Positions 11,843 to 23,179 of a stretch of DNA of 64,000 nucleotides are shown piece by piece. This stretch comes from Escallonia rubra (lineage: Eukaryota > Streptophyta > Magnoliopsida > Escalloniales > Escalloniaceae). The DNA lies in assembly GCA_033065855.1 (NCBI GenBank), contig JAVXUO010000452.1, positions 124,001 to 188,000 on the forward strand, read 5' to 3'. A program made the translations under genes and the position numbers. Each line of letters starts with the position of its first letter. Positions within the stretch are counted from its first letter, which is position 1. The notes beneath the pieces were generated by a model. That model ran no database searches. It saw nothing but the letters and a program-made list of their open reading frames with translations, and was not told where the DNA came from.

Positions 11843-12082
11843 CTGGTTGAGATGGGCTCAATCATAGTAGGTAACCATGTAAACATCTGTAGAAGTTGCG
11901 CATTTCACAATATACTTGCGGAAGTCATCTATAGTAACATGGATTTCCCCTGAAGAGTTCTACTTCAGCTCCATTTTGATAAGCCAAAAGTGCAAGTTTA
12001 CCGAATGTAAGGCCTTCAGATCTGACTTTTTCAAAAGGGTCGCAGGAGTCCAACAAGAACTCAAAGCAAGCTCTAGGACAAA
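11843..12082 (-). pseudogene. Second phytochelatin-synthase-like exon, frameshifted
   Basis: This 240-bp exon corresponds to the 239-bp exon at 554-792 and encodes the same [20 protein letters not shown] block. One extra base in the codons after LFRGN (about 11934-11940) shifts the frame before the TIDDFRK motif. The donor side matches copy A. The acceptor AG directly abuts a solo LTR. No exon with the other catalytic residues is seen. It is a pseudogene of, or pseudo-exon derived from, the PCS-like locus. Confidence 0.85.
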
Positions 12083-12087
12083 CTGCA

Positions 12088-12751
12088 TGTTGGAACAAAT
12101 GAACGTAAAATTCAGAAATAACAAACAATAATACCCGAATTAGTATAAAGAAAAAACCAAGGCTTAGAGGTGCGTAAACGCTTCTTGAAGATAGTTGAAG
12201 CCTCTCCCACGTGCAAACGGAAGACTCACCTGGCAGCTCTATCTTAAGGATTCAACCAAGCTCAGATTCGCTGTTCATTCAAGAGAGTTGCACTTCTCTA
12301 CAATGGATTGTGTATCCACCTCCGATCGATCAAGCATAAGTTTGAAACAAGTTTTTAGTTCAAGTATTTTATTTTCTCTCAAGTGAAGATGGTATCTCTT
12401 ATCTTGTCTTATCCTCAACTTCCAACCCTTTATCCCTTTATATAGTTGTAGAAGAATGTATGTTCTTTGAACCTTATCAAGTTCTTTGAACCATACTAAT
12501 TCAAGATTCATCAATGAATCTTATAAAATACAATGAACTAAAAGATATGTTAATCTTATCTAAGGAGTATACATGAACCTAAGTTCATGAATCTTCACAT
12601 TCATTTACAAAAATAATGTTCAAAGAATAAAACTATTTGGAAACTTAATAAGCCTCAAGTTCATGAAATTTATCTTTTTGAAAACTAGAGTTCAACGAAC
12701 TTTATTTTATTTTCAAATATAAATAGTCAAATTTGAAACACATTTCTAACA
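12088..12751. mobile_element. Solo LTR (copia-like), 664 bp
   Basis: Starts TGTTGGAA and ends TTCTAACA, the short inverted termini typical of Ty1/copia LTRs. The flanks are CTGCA (12083-12087) and CTGCC (12752-12756); the empty site in copy A reads AACTGCCAAT, so the 5-bp TSD is CTGCC with one later change. A TATA-like CTTTATATAG sits near 12437. No internal retrotransposon sequence is present, so it is a recombined solo LTR. Confidence 0.9.
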
Positions 12752-13273
12752 CTGCCAACCGCAACCCCAACCCGGGAAGAGAGTTCAATCGCATTAGCAA
12801 TAAGTAGAAAAATAAAAACTGAAACAAAAAAGACATAGAAGAGTAAAGCATTCTAGCAAGCTCAATTCGCGGTACGATGACAAGGAGTTGGAAATTTGGA
12901 TCCTCAAACACAAAGTAAAACATGACGAGGAGAAAAATAGTGCCTTCAATCCATCAGCCAGATTCCAGGAAATGGACTACGTGATAGCCCAAATAAAGAC
13001 CCCCGGAGATAGGAGGCCTCCAAATTTGAGTTCGACCTCGATTCCATTATCATCCCTCTCCTCGTTCCGCTCGCTGGCCTCTTGGGGTAGCTGTCTTCGG
13101 CTTTGCCCGCCCTTTCTAATTAGAATAAAGAATTAGGTGGTAGAATACATATCGGTGTAAGAGTGAAATTCACTTATCGTGTCAAACCGTCCAAAATAAG
13201 GGGGGGGAACCAAAAACAAAAACAAAAAGTAAGAAAAATTCAAATTCCCGATTATGATTGTATGTTCCTCATC

Positions 13274-13559
13274 TTAGTTATAGGTTTTGGGATTTGTTTG
13301 GAGGTAGGACTCGACAACCTTGAATACTCCCATTGCTTTTTCTTTTTCGGCCTTAATCTGCTCTTCTATGACCTGAGCATCGCCTTTAGTGTGATCTATG
13401 TTTCAGTTCTTGCAAATAGATCCTTCATCAGCAGAGGGTACAATCTTTATCTGGTACGTGATCGATTCGATTCCGTTCATCAATGCGTCACCTTCAATCA
13501 AGGTGTAACTGTATGTGAAGTTTTCCTTGTCAAGCCCATGTTCTTCAACTGACTTGTTC
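13274..13559 (-). pseudogene. PR-10 / Bet v 1-like second exon with in-frame stop
   Basis: The minus strand encodes DKENFTYSYTLIEGDALM, ESITYQIKIVPSADEGSICK, HTKGDAQ and the C-terminal KEKAMGVFKVVESYL with a natural stop (13274-13276). This is the second exon of the Bet v 1/PR-10 family of small ligand-binding cytosolic proteins. The acceptor is CTTCTTAG next to 13559. A TGA interrupts the frame after SICKN, where relatives read KNTS. No first exon is visible in the roughly 400 bp beyond the acceptor. It lies in a segment absent from duplication copy A. Confidence 0.85.
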
Positions 13560-14024
13560 CTAAGAAGGATAAGAAAGAGAACATAATGTTAGTCCATCTA
13601 CTGCAATTATCGATTGTCCTTATCCGCTCAACAACCATTATCAACATTCTGCTTTATAATTACGAGCTGCCGTGCACACGCGATGCGTGTGCGATTAAAT
13701 CATTGTATACTTTATCACTTTTTACACGATATTCACTCATTACGTGTGCCATCAAATGAGTAAAAAAAGTCTTTAGATTTCGAATACAAATGAACGAAGA
13801 AATAGCAATATTAGTGATCAATCTAATAATATTTGTCATAAATATTAACTAAAAAGCCGTGTTTACAATTGAAAAAATAATATTCATAACATTGGAGATT
13901 AACTAAAAATCCATGTTTACAATTGATCTCTAATCTATTATTAGGGGTCCATGTAGCTGCGGCGCCTGCTGTTTTAATAGCGTTAGCCTTGTCGGCAACC
14001 ACCGGCATCATCCACCACCAAAAA

Positions 14025-16400
14025 ACTGTCAGCAAACTCCGGCATCTGGTGTAGGCCGGAAAATTCTAAAAGTCGACATCTCCCATTGTCGGCTGTCGCC
14101 GGCGCGGCCAATTACCGCCGTCTAACTCTGGCATCCGCCTCCACACGTTAATAAAGAAAATTATTTTTCTGTAAAAAAGATGTACCTTAAAACAAAAGAA
14201 AATTAGAAACCAAACGGGTTGACCTATATAAAATCGGGTTTACTGTGGCGGGTTGGATCTAAATGGGTGGGGAGGACGAATAAGATGAAAGTTTGGCAAC
14301 TTTGGATGGGGCGGGGAGCGACATAGAAAAGGTGCTGGTGCTGGGAAATGATACGCTAGCTAATTATAGGCTGTTTTTCTTATAGTGAGATAAGATGCAA
14401 TTTAAGTAGTTCAAGTCATTGGAATTCACCGTTCTAACTTTTATTTTATTCCGGTTTAACTTTCGGTTTTTGAGAGGAGCATTAATTTTGCAAGTGATCG
14501 ACATATGAAACCAACATCTGAGAACACGAATGTACATCAAGTAAACTAAATCGCGAGGGCGCAATCACTAGTGTAGCATAAAAAGATTGAGTTTTACACA
14601 AGGGAGATATGGATTCAAGAAGTAAGGTACAACTTAATTTAAATTTATCTTTTGATTCATCAAAAACGAACATGAAAGATAAAATTAAGATCAAACGGAA
14701 AGTACATATTTAAGAAACTAGTATTTCTTTGATGAGATTCATCCGTCTCATCATTTAAGTAATTGCAAGCTGGTAAGCAAGTGATGATTATTACGTGGCC
14801 AGCCGGGGCAGAGCTACTGCCTTCGCAGATGATGATGGCACGTGGCATTTTTACCTTTCGGATGATATATAGATTCTCATCATCTCATTGGTTTTTAAAG
14901 TAAGAATGTTATATGGGTATAGCTACACGTAGGGACCACTAATTAATCTTGTAACTAATTTTTTGTCTTTGAAATGCATTTTTGCAGAATAAACAGGGAA
15001 TTGCATAAATTGAAATATATCCGTTAATGATGATGATTAATTGAGTTTTAGAAAGTAGATCATAAAAATGAAAATTTAAAACTATAGCAAAACACAAATA
15101 AAATACAGGATTATCTCTCTCGTCTACTTAGTCTCTCTGCTAATACTTACTTTCACAAACTTATTAAATAAGAATGTGTGAGAAAATGCATCATTGTCAG
15201 CCCCGTACGCTTACCATATTCGTTTTCTGTTTTTAGCAATGATGATGAAAAAGATTCTTTTTTTGCGTACTTTTACCATTTTTTGTTTTCGTTTTGGATA
15301 AAATTACTCAAATAGTAACAAAAAACTGAAAACACCTAAAATGTGTTTTCAGCTTTTTTCACTCAAACTTAACCCAATATAAAAAAAAATAGCTAATTTT
15401 TTTTTTGTGAAAATGATAAAAGTACAGGAAGGAATTTTCAAACTGAATATGAAAATCATGAAAATGAAAACAGAATATGAAAACAGAAAATAAATATGGT
15501 AAGCGTACGGAACCCGGCTTGGAGAGAGGTGCAGAAGCTCCCTGAAGTTCTCTGTATTCACTTTTATGAGCACCATTGATGCTACGTACCTCACCACCTG
15601 CCACCAAGTAAATGCATCATTGAATTTCTCAACCAACTCGACCAAACCTCACTCAGATTCATCACCTTTCACCTCCCCTGATGTATTTAAACTTCTGCTG
15701 AATCTTCATGCATGAAGATGGACCCAGAATGTTATCCTCCATGTATACAGTATACTCCTCCTACATCAGAGGATACTCAGATTTTTTTCCCACGAAAGTA
15801 GGGTGAATCCAAGAAGACTAAAGATGGGTATGGGAGGCTTTGGAAAAGATGGAACGGTAACCTCTCTCTATGACGAGATTTATTTCTATGATTGCTGAAT
15901 TTATTTCTTTGACGAGATTCATAGGAAATTTTTACGACATGTGTAATAAGTTTTTTTTTGTGATTTTAGAAGAATAGACAAATTAATGAATGAAATTTGA
16001 CATTAGACATTCTCTCTGTGCAGTTTTCTTGTCTATGAGGTTTAGTTTCTCACTATGGAGTTTTCTTGTCCATTTGTCAAAATCCTTCTCAGCATTTCTA
16101 TCATTTTCATATACTGTACCCCTTCGGATGCACACTAAATTTCAGAAATTTGAAACTTATTTATTGAAAATGTGTTCTTACAAATATATGAAGAAAAATG
16201 AAGAAAGTCCAATGCATCGGATCAGACAAGCATTCGAACATATTTGTAAAGCACAAGACAAGTAAACATTGATTAGTTATAGTGGCTCAGGTGGAGAATT
16301 TGTAATGCTCATGTCAGAATTTGTATGGAAAAGCAAGAGAAAATATGTCGAGAGTACGAGTCGGGACTTACCTTGAATCTAGAGTACGAGAGTAACAAAT
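14025..16400. repeat. Inverted duplication, arm 1
   Basis: Matches the reverse complement of 41560-45115. Shared landmarks in order: a GTCGACATCTCCC stretch near 14080, a GGCGGGTTGGATC stretch near 14250, a region around 14640-14760, TACGTAGC-containing sequence near 15590, a GGAGGCTTTGGAAAAGATGG stretch near 15835, and AAGCAAGAGAAAA near 16335. Arm 2 additionally contains a 1.87-kb Pack-MULE. Exon-like pieces with matching splice sites (GAACG|GTAACC near 15855) occur in both arms but I do not recognise the protein. Confidence 0.85.
15203..15510. mobile_element. Foldback element with long inverted ends
   Basis: CCGTACGCTTACCATATT at 15203 recurs inverted at the right end, followed by related TTTTCTGTTTT stretches on both sides, giving a hairpin of about 308 bp. 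The matching place in arm 2 lacks it, although the two arms also differ just outside. No clear TSD was found, so the class is uncertain (MITE-like). Confidence 0.6.
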
Positions 16401-16409
16401 TTTGCTAGA

Positions 16410-17130
16410 AAATTTATAAATTGACCATATAAAGACTAAATAGAAAAACACTCTAAGTTCTATTATACTAATCAAAGCCTCTATAATCTCGTGCTCATAA
16501 AATTCATTACAATTTGCAAAATCTTTCCTGATAAGTTTTTAATCTTCACTTATCTTTTATTTACTTCATACCTGGAAGCTTTGATCATGTTCTTTCATCT
16601 ATATAGTGTACTACTTTAAACATATCTGCTCGCGCACACATGCACACACACGAAAACAACTTATTCTTGAACCTAAAGACATTATTATTGAACAACCTGT
16701 TTATTCTTATATAAGAATTTGTGAATGAGATCGTTAAAAAAGGGGGGATAGTCCAAGAGGAGATAATTCAATTGAATAAGTTATTTGTTTCTAATATCAT
16801 TGTATGGGAACAAACAACTTACTTGGGAGCCAATAGCTGCCGAGCAGCTAACAGGGAACCAAGCAGCAGCACTGCAGTCATGGCTCGGAGCAACAGCGTG
16901 CCACTTAGCTGCGCCCCGGGCAGAACAAGCAGCAGCAGCGGCCCAAGCAGCGGCACATCTCCAGGCAGTGGCACCGGCGCAGGCAGTGATACCGCCCCAG
17001 GCATCGAATGAATCAAGCTCTATAGCACAAACAATTTATTTTAGAAGGAGCTGTAAGTAAAAAAATATGTGTATATATTGTTAGTTCACCAATGAATAAA
17101 TAATACAAATAGATATTGTTGATGAAAATC
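16410..17130. other. Unassigned stretch with Ala/Gln-rich coding-like segment
   Basis: Mostly AT-rich. From about 16800 to 17010 it is GC-richer with AGCAGC/GGCACC words and open in two plus frames, one giving an Ala/Gln-rich peptide and ending at a donor-like GCT|GTAAGT near 17055. No homologous domain is recognised; it could be a gag fragment, a captured exon or low-complexity sequence. Confidence 0.35.
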
Positions 17131-17174
17131 TTGAGACGGTACCGGTAAGTACCATTTCGCAGAAAAAATGGTAC

Positions 17175-17282
17175 GCACTCCGATACGATATTCATAACTA
17201 TGAACTAACCTACCGTATTGGAAGAGGATGTCGCCTTGTAAGCCACACTTCAATATCCCTACCCATCAACCCTTTAACGTTT
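17175..17282 (-). repeat. Dispersed inverted copy of the 34.4-kb tandem unit
   Basis: Its reverse complement contains GGGTTGATGGGTAGG, TTGAAGTGTGGCTTACAAGG and CCTCTTCCAATACGGTAGG, matching in order the unit of the tandem array at 34380-34784. Confidence 0.75.
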
Positions 17283-17574
17283 TAGCTTTAACGATATCAA
17301 GAACTACCAGTTTGCAACCATTCGAGATAGTGCTCAGAAATGCACACACACACACGCATATGCATTTTTCAAAGGTTGAAGTCCATTATAATACCGTCAT
17401 TCTTCTATAGCTCTTGTTCAACACAATTCTTAATTTCGAACAACAATCTATGATACAAGACCTTAAATTTAAGGAAGATTTTGGTGGATTCAACAGAGTT
17501 GTCATCGCGGGTGAGTTATTGTAAATAAATAAACATGGGCACAGACTTCACTTATATGGTGGATTCATGGTTTC

Positions 17575-19690
17575 TTGCCACTTTGCTACTTTCTAGCCAT
17601 AGAACTCGATGGTGGTGTTGGTTTCTATACTGAATGGTAGTAAAGCGTAGACTGCACTTATATGATCTATATTCGGGGATTTTGCGCCCCAATAAGAAGC
17701 CCATGCTTGCGTGGTTTCTTTTTATGAGATAATGCCCTTGATCAACTTGGTTATTTATTATATTGCTTGGTTTAGTAGGGAAAACCACCGTAAGATGGCA
17801 AAATGATAGCGCACAGACCTACAGATGATGCCACAAGGAGTGACGTTTTAGGAACTAGTTGAGATAGGATGAAAACTTAAAGTAGAAATAAATCATTACT
17901 TTGCTGAAAATAGTTCAAAGGAAGATCTACTTTAGCAGTCGGTGAAGGTAAATAGAGGTGAAAAGTCCTTCATGATTATGAGCTACTCAAGACACATCCT
18001 GTATATGGTAATTATTTCACATATTCTAGCATTCCCTTATCAGTCAAAATGCACCTACTTATGTGTCCACTTCCCTCATTTCCTTGATATATCAAAGTCG
18101 AGGAATGGATAGTTCTCCAGGTTTGCAACATATAAGTCTTTGATAAAGATGATATTGATCTTGGATTCTGCATCCTTCAAACACCCATATCATTGTGTTC
18201 GAGTTGACCCATTATGGGCTGTAATGGAAGAGCTTGATAATGTTACAAAAAAGATAGGGGTTAGCACAACTTAATAATCTAAAGACTTCTCCGTTCATTA
18301 TGTCTCTTGTGCCATTCTTGTTTTGAAGTGTGAAACATTGTTATTTCAAGTTCATGGTTGTGAGAAGGAGCAAACAAGACATTCATTCACGTAGTGAATG
18401 GTAGGGTTATTAGCTTGTCTTTCAAAGTGTTATTGATCGTATGTTCAATATTATATTAAGAAGATTATAGTTGCATTTGTTTCCATCTTGAAGGGTAGTA
18501 GAATCTTGTGTATATTCGGGGATTGCATGCCCAAAAAAGAAGCCCATATTTGCATGGTTTCTGTTTATGAGTTAATGCCCTTAATCACCGTGGCTGTGTC
18601 TACTAATGTTTGGTCTTGTAGGGAAATGACTTTGGTTCGACTGTATAATGACAGATAGCCCCGAACTGAGTAGGCGATGTCACGGGGAGTGACATTTGGG
18701 GAGTTAAAATCGGACGGAAACACAAAATAGAAATAGATCCTTACTTTGGTTAAAATAGCTCAAAGGAAGAGTTAGTTTAGCATTTGGTGGAGGTAAACAC
18801 ATGTGAAGTCTTTCATCATCGTAAGCTACGCAAGACATATTAATTATTTCACATACTCTGACATTCCATCATGATTTATAAATTATTCAAAATGCAACCT
18901 TTTATGTTCATCCTTTCATTAATATACCGAAGTCGGGGAATTGACATTTATCCACTGTTACAGTACATAGCCCTTTGAGGGAGATGGTTTTGATCTTGGA
19001 TTCGAAATAGTCATCTTATTGGGTTCCAGTTGGCCAATTCTGGGGCGCAAAAAAGGAGCTTGATAAAGTTACAAACAAAACTTGGGGGTTACCATATCTC
19101 GATAATCTAAAAACATCTCCCTAACTTTTGTATCTTATGCTATTTTTGTTTTAAAGTGTGAAACACAAACTGTCATTTCAGGTTCATTGTTGTGATAAGG
19201 AGTGAACAAGACATTCCTTCACGTAGCATATGGTTGGGTTATTAGCTTGTCTTTCAAAATGTCGTCAGCCATTTGTTTTCTATCATATTCAGAAAATTCT
19301 GATGGTGGTGGTGGTTTTTGAACAAAAGGGTAGTGGACAGTGGACTGCTCTTATAAGTTCTTTATATTCGAAGATTGCTCATCCCCAATAAGAAGTCTAT
19401 ACTTGCGTGGTTTCTTTTTTAGAGATATGCCCTTGATCACCATGATTGCCTATATTATTGCTTTATTTTGTAGGAAAATGACGCTGGTACGATGATAAAA
19501 TGATAATGGATAAACCCACAATCGAGTATATGATGTCACAAGGAGTGACGTTTAGGAACTGGTTGAGATCGGATGGAAACACATAGTAGAATTAGATCAT
19601 TACTTTGTTGGAAATAGCTCAAAGAAAGAGCTAATTAGCAGTTGGTGAAGGTAAACAAAGATGACAAGTCCTTCATAATTGCATTTAGCT
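17575..19690. repeat. Degenerate tandem array, period about 850 bp
   Basis: A landmark GGAGTGACRTTT preceded by GATGYCAC occurs at about 17827, 18676 and 19532 (spacing 849 and 856). Around each copy the order is the same: an ATTCGGGGATT and AAGAAG block, TGCCCTT, GTAGGGAAA, this landmark, GGTGAAGGTAAA, then a GATATATCAAAGTCG-like block. The third unit breaks off at about 19690. A further unit half lies at 23930-24610. No coding capacity is recognised. Confidence 0.8.
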
Positions 19691-19738
19691 AAAAAGAAAG
19701 GAAATTGGAAAGTAACAGATGAAGCTTTGAATTGCATC

Positions 19739-20028
19739 TGTCAAGTCTCACATCGACAATACATGGAGTTTGGGATTTGTTCTTATACCTGGTGGGTTTC
19801 TCCCAACACTTGAGCATGTTTTTGGGTTGGACATCAGGTTCAACATGGTATCAACATAGTATCAGAGCTAGGCCCATGCCGTCCCATTCGATCCAACGGG
19901 ACCACCTCTTATTCAAGAGGAACACCTCTTATTCCCACGCTTCGCGTGAGGGCGGGTGTCAAGTCCCACATACCTGGTAGCTTCTCCTACTCTTGAGCAT
20001 GCTTTTGGGTTGGACACCAGGTTCAACA
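19739..20028 (+). mobile_element. TRIM (terminal-repeat retrotransposon in miniature), 290 bp
   Basis: The 5' LTR is 19739-19845 (107 bp, TGTCAAGTC...GGTTCAACA) and the 3' LTR 19957-20028 (72 bp, same ends, internally deleted). Immediately after the 5' LTR is TGGTATCA, with a nearby GTATCAGAGC, the initiator-Met tRNA primer binding site with an apparent small duplication. A purine-rich GAGGGCGGG precedes the 3' LTR. The TSD GCATC flanks it exactly (19734-19738 and 20029-20033). There is no coding capacity, as expected for a TRIM. Confidence 0.93.
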
Positions 20029-20039
20029 GCATCTATTTA

Positions 20040-20890
20040 TAGTCTCATAGGCCCGACCCTTTGTAGTTGATGATGAGCTCTAACTGCCTTTAATCAAGAG
20101 CTCAAGCTATCTTCAAACTCCGAACAATCAATGGATCAATTGAGTCTGGATGTCCAAATTCAGCGTGTAAGCTCCTACTATTTTTCTCCAATTTGGTCAC
20201 TAAATATAAAAAAAATGTAGGGCTTCTTTAGTGAAGATCGAGTGACGCTTATTGGCCTCAAAAAGTTCAATCAAAGTCGTTGCTAAAGAATTACAAGAAT
20301 TGTTAACAGCTTTCCCTTTGTTTTCTTCTGTGTGCTACTGATATTATCGTGAAAGGAATGGAAGGACAATAAAAGCACAACTACTTCAATTATAAGTAAT
20401 TAAAAAGTTAGTTGACCAGATAAATATAAATAGAAAAAGAGTTGGCAAAAGATACACATATTTCAATAGGAGTTCAGAGTTTTTATAGGCATTTTATAAT
20501 GGATAGTGACATTCCAAGTGCAGCTAGGGTTACAAATAAATGAGTACTTGATTTGTTTAGCAAAATTTTCATTTATTTTAATAATGTTCAAGCTCGGGAT
20601 GTCCGTCACGAGCTCCAAATCCATGCTCGAACTCGTGTTTGTGAAATTTACGCCAACACGAGCAAAGCTTGGCTTGACTCGTAAAAAAGGTATTTAAAAA
20701 AGATGAAGAAGTTAATCCAAAATTACAAACCGAAAGCCCTAATTTTTATATCCAACTGAAAAGATGCCTAAAACAATCAATATTTATGTTTAGGTTTAGG
20801 TTTAGGTTTAAATTTGATTTTGATTTGGGCTATCTGGATTGGACTTATAAACTAATTTTGCTAAAAAAAATTGGGCTTATGAAATAACTG
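20040..20890. other. Unique-looking AT-rich stretch
   Basis: No gene or terminal structure recognised. A short run of GTTTAG hexamers occurs at about 20790; it is not telomeric. Confidence 0.5.
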
Positions 20891-20894
20891 CGCT

Positions 20895-21120
20895 TATAAA
20901 AAGACGTGCTAGGTTTGGGGTATGGTCCAGGTTAAATAATAAACGAGTTGCTCACGAACTTGTTTATAAACAATTTGGATTGTTCATGTTCGACTCGTTT
21001 ATTAAACGAGCTCAATTTTTTTGTTCAAGATCGGCTTGCTTGTTAAATAAACAATCATGCACAAGTTTCTATTAAAAGAACCACGAGCTTGTTCAGGAAA
21101 GCTCGGTTCACTCGTAGCCC
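20895..21120. repeat. Dispersed CGAGCTCGTTCG-type repeat, copy 1
   Basis: Shares the ordered words GTTCATGTTCGACTCGTTTA, TTAAACGAGC, ACCACGAGC and GCTCGGTTCA with 62460-62710 in the same orientation. It is a diverged non-coding repeat family; termini and class were not determined. Confidence 0.6.
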
Positions 21121-21711
21121 TTAGTTCAGCTATGCATGATTGTGTCATGTACTCAGTATAAGAATTGATTGAGGGAGTGCCATAATTCACAAAGGAGTGC
21201 TAATAAGCTACTTTAAAAAATGCATGAATTTTTGCTGTAACTCTGGTCGTAAGATGATAGTTACAAACTTTTATATAGTAACAATTAATTGTCTCTAACT
21301 AATTAGTGAAATTATTGTTAACGCCTTCAGCCTCGCTATGTAAATATCAACACCATTTTAGCAACGTCTTTTTAGCCTCATTATATAAATATCATACAAA
21401 TATTTACCAAAGCAAGTTGACCGGGAGGGAGGGCTATTCCTAGTTGTGTAGAGAAAGCCGAATGGGGAACCAATCCAAAGCAATCCTTGAGAATGTTTTA
21501 AACGATAGTAACTTTGGTCATGGATAATGGAAAAGATGTTGGAATAAATGCAACAATCCAACCAAAAAAATTATTTTTAAAGAAAATGATGTAATTAAAG
21601 AACATGACCTAGAGACACACTTCTCTACAATGGGTCAAGTATGAAACTTCGAACCATTTAACCTTTTATATAACGGTAAAAAAAGAATATGTGTTCTTGG
21701 AACTACACTAA

Positions 21712-22485
21712 GGGTTCGTTTGACAAATTTTTTTTTTTGGTTTTCAGTTTTTAAAGAGCAGTTTTTTAAAGAGCAGCTTAATTTTTTTTTTTATAAAAAC
21801 AAGTGGGTGTTTGATAACCCCTTTTTTTTTGAGTTTTTTTTTTTTGGTGTTTGGTATCTTTTTTATTTTGACTTTTTTTTTTGGTGGTTTGCGGTGGCAG
21901 TGGTGGGGTGCAGCGGTGGTGGCCGGTGGTGGCGGTGGTCGCCGGCGGCCGGAGGCGGCTGCCGGCAGTCGCCGGCGGTGGTCGCCGGCGGCCGGAGGCG
22001 GCTGCCGGCAGTCTCCGGCGGTGGTCGCCGGAGGCCGGAGGTGGCTGCCGGCAGTCTCCGGCGGTGGTTGCCGGCGGCCGGCGGTGGTCGCCGGCAGTCG
22101 CCGGCGGTGGTCGCCGGCGGCCGGAGGTGGCTGCCGGCAGTCGCCGGCGGTGGTCGCCGGCGGCCGGAGGTGGTGGCCGGTGGTGGTGGTGGTGGCCGGC
22201 GGCCGGAGGTGGCTGCCGGCAGTCTCCGGCGGTGGTCGCCGGCGGCCGGCGGTGGTCGCCTGAGGTGGCTGCCGGCGGTGGGAGGGTGGTGGTGGTGGTC
22301 TAAGAAAAAAAAACCAAAAGTGAAAAAAAAAACCAGTTTCTGGAGTTTTTTTTTTTTCTCTTTTTTACTCTTCAGTTTAAAAACTGGTTTTTAAACTGAA
22401 AAATTAAATATGGTTACTAAATGCTCCTTTTTTCAGTTTTTAAGAACTGAAAAAAAAGAGGAAATTTTTTTTGTCAAACTAGGCC
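21712..22485. mobile_element. Tourist-like (PIF/Harbinger) MITE, 774 bp
   Basis: Starts GGGTTCGTTTGACAAA and ends TTTGTCAAACTAGGCC, imperfect inverted termini. It is flanked by TAA on both sides (21709-21711 and 22486-22488), the Harbinger target site. Subterminal CAGTTTTTAA motifs are also inverted. The core is a GC-rich minisatellite. It encodes no transposase. Confidence 0.85.
21918..22300. repeat. 43-bp GC-rich minisatellite inside the MITE
   Basis: GCCGGCAGTC recurs at 21961, 22004, 22047, 22090 and 22133 at exactly 43-bp steps, then less regularly to about 22271. Because 43 is not a multiple of 3, each reading frame reads the same Gly/Arg/Val/Ala-rich peptide in turn, which explains three overlapping open frames without any protein. 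GC content is far above the surroundings and the strand is rich in GGCGG and CCGG palindromes. Confidence 0.93.
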
Positions 22486-22796
22486 TAAGTCAAATCAAAA
22501 GAGGATGAATCTTATCAAGTTAATAGAACGTAGGTTTTAGGAATAAACATGAAACTAACTGCATGAGTTCCTTAAGTTCATTTTGAAACCAAAATTCAAT
22601 GGGTAAAGCCTTTAAAAAACTCAAAATCTCGAGTTCAAGAATTCGTATACTAGGAAAAAGTTTAAGGAACTCTAACTTATGTTTCTAGATTAGAATATTT
22701 GATTTTGAAAATTAATATTTCCATCAAACCACCACTTTCTATAAAATTTGTAATATTTTTTTATCATGGACACCAATAAATGGTACCTTTTCGGTC

Positions 22797-22894
22797 AAAA
22801 TCACTCCCCAGTGAAGCATTCCTTGATTCAAATAATAACATCAACATGCAAAATCACTCCATGGTGAAGTATTCCTTGATTCAAATAATAACTT
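22797..22894. repeat. 54-bp direct tandem duplication
   Basis: AAAATCACTCC...GTGAAG followed by ATTCCTTGATTCAAATAATA occurs at 22797 and again at about 22851. Confidence 0.85.
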
Positions 22895-22899
22895 AATAA

Positions 22900-23128
22900 T
22901 TAAATCAATTTAGCATTCAACCAATCAAATTAATTCACTTTTTTCTCTTCCATGTCAACATGTCCTATTTTAAAACCAATTTATTTTCTCTCTCTTTCTT
23001 AATTTTGAATTAATATCTCTCATTTAAATCTTAAAACTTTCTTATATCTTAACAAGTCTAGAATTCTCTCACAATTTAACAATCTTTCTCCCTCTTTTAT
23101 TTCATCGCGTGTGTGCGCGCGCGCGCGC

Positions 23129-23179
<51 letters not shown>

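Larger units (their letters stand above)
11326..13132. repeat. Segmental duplication, copy B
   Basis: Collinear with 1-1187, interrupted by the solo LTR at 12088-12751. After 13132 an insertion with a PR-10 exon separates it from a short further match at 13946. Confidence 0.85.
21537..22727. mobile_element. Possible diverged LTR related to the 12088-12751 solo LTR
   Basis: Begins TGTTGGAATAAATG, very like the solo LTR start, and shares CACTTCTCTACAATGG and several TCAAGTT/GAACTT words. The end near ATTTCCATCA is weakly defined and no clean TSD is seen. It is interrupted by the MITE at 21712-22485. Confidence 0.4.

Noticed and set aside
20785..20812. Interstitial telomere repeat
   Set aside because: Units are GTTTAG hexamers, only three of them, not the plant TTTAGGG heptamer.
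21720..22394. Long Gly/Arg/Val-rich open frames in all three plus frames
   Set aside because: They follow from the 43-bp repeat, which rotates frame every unit, and lie inside a MITE.
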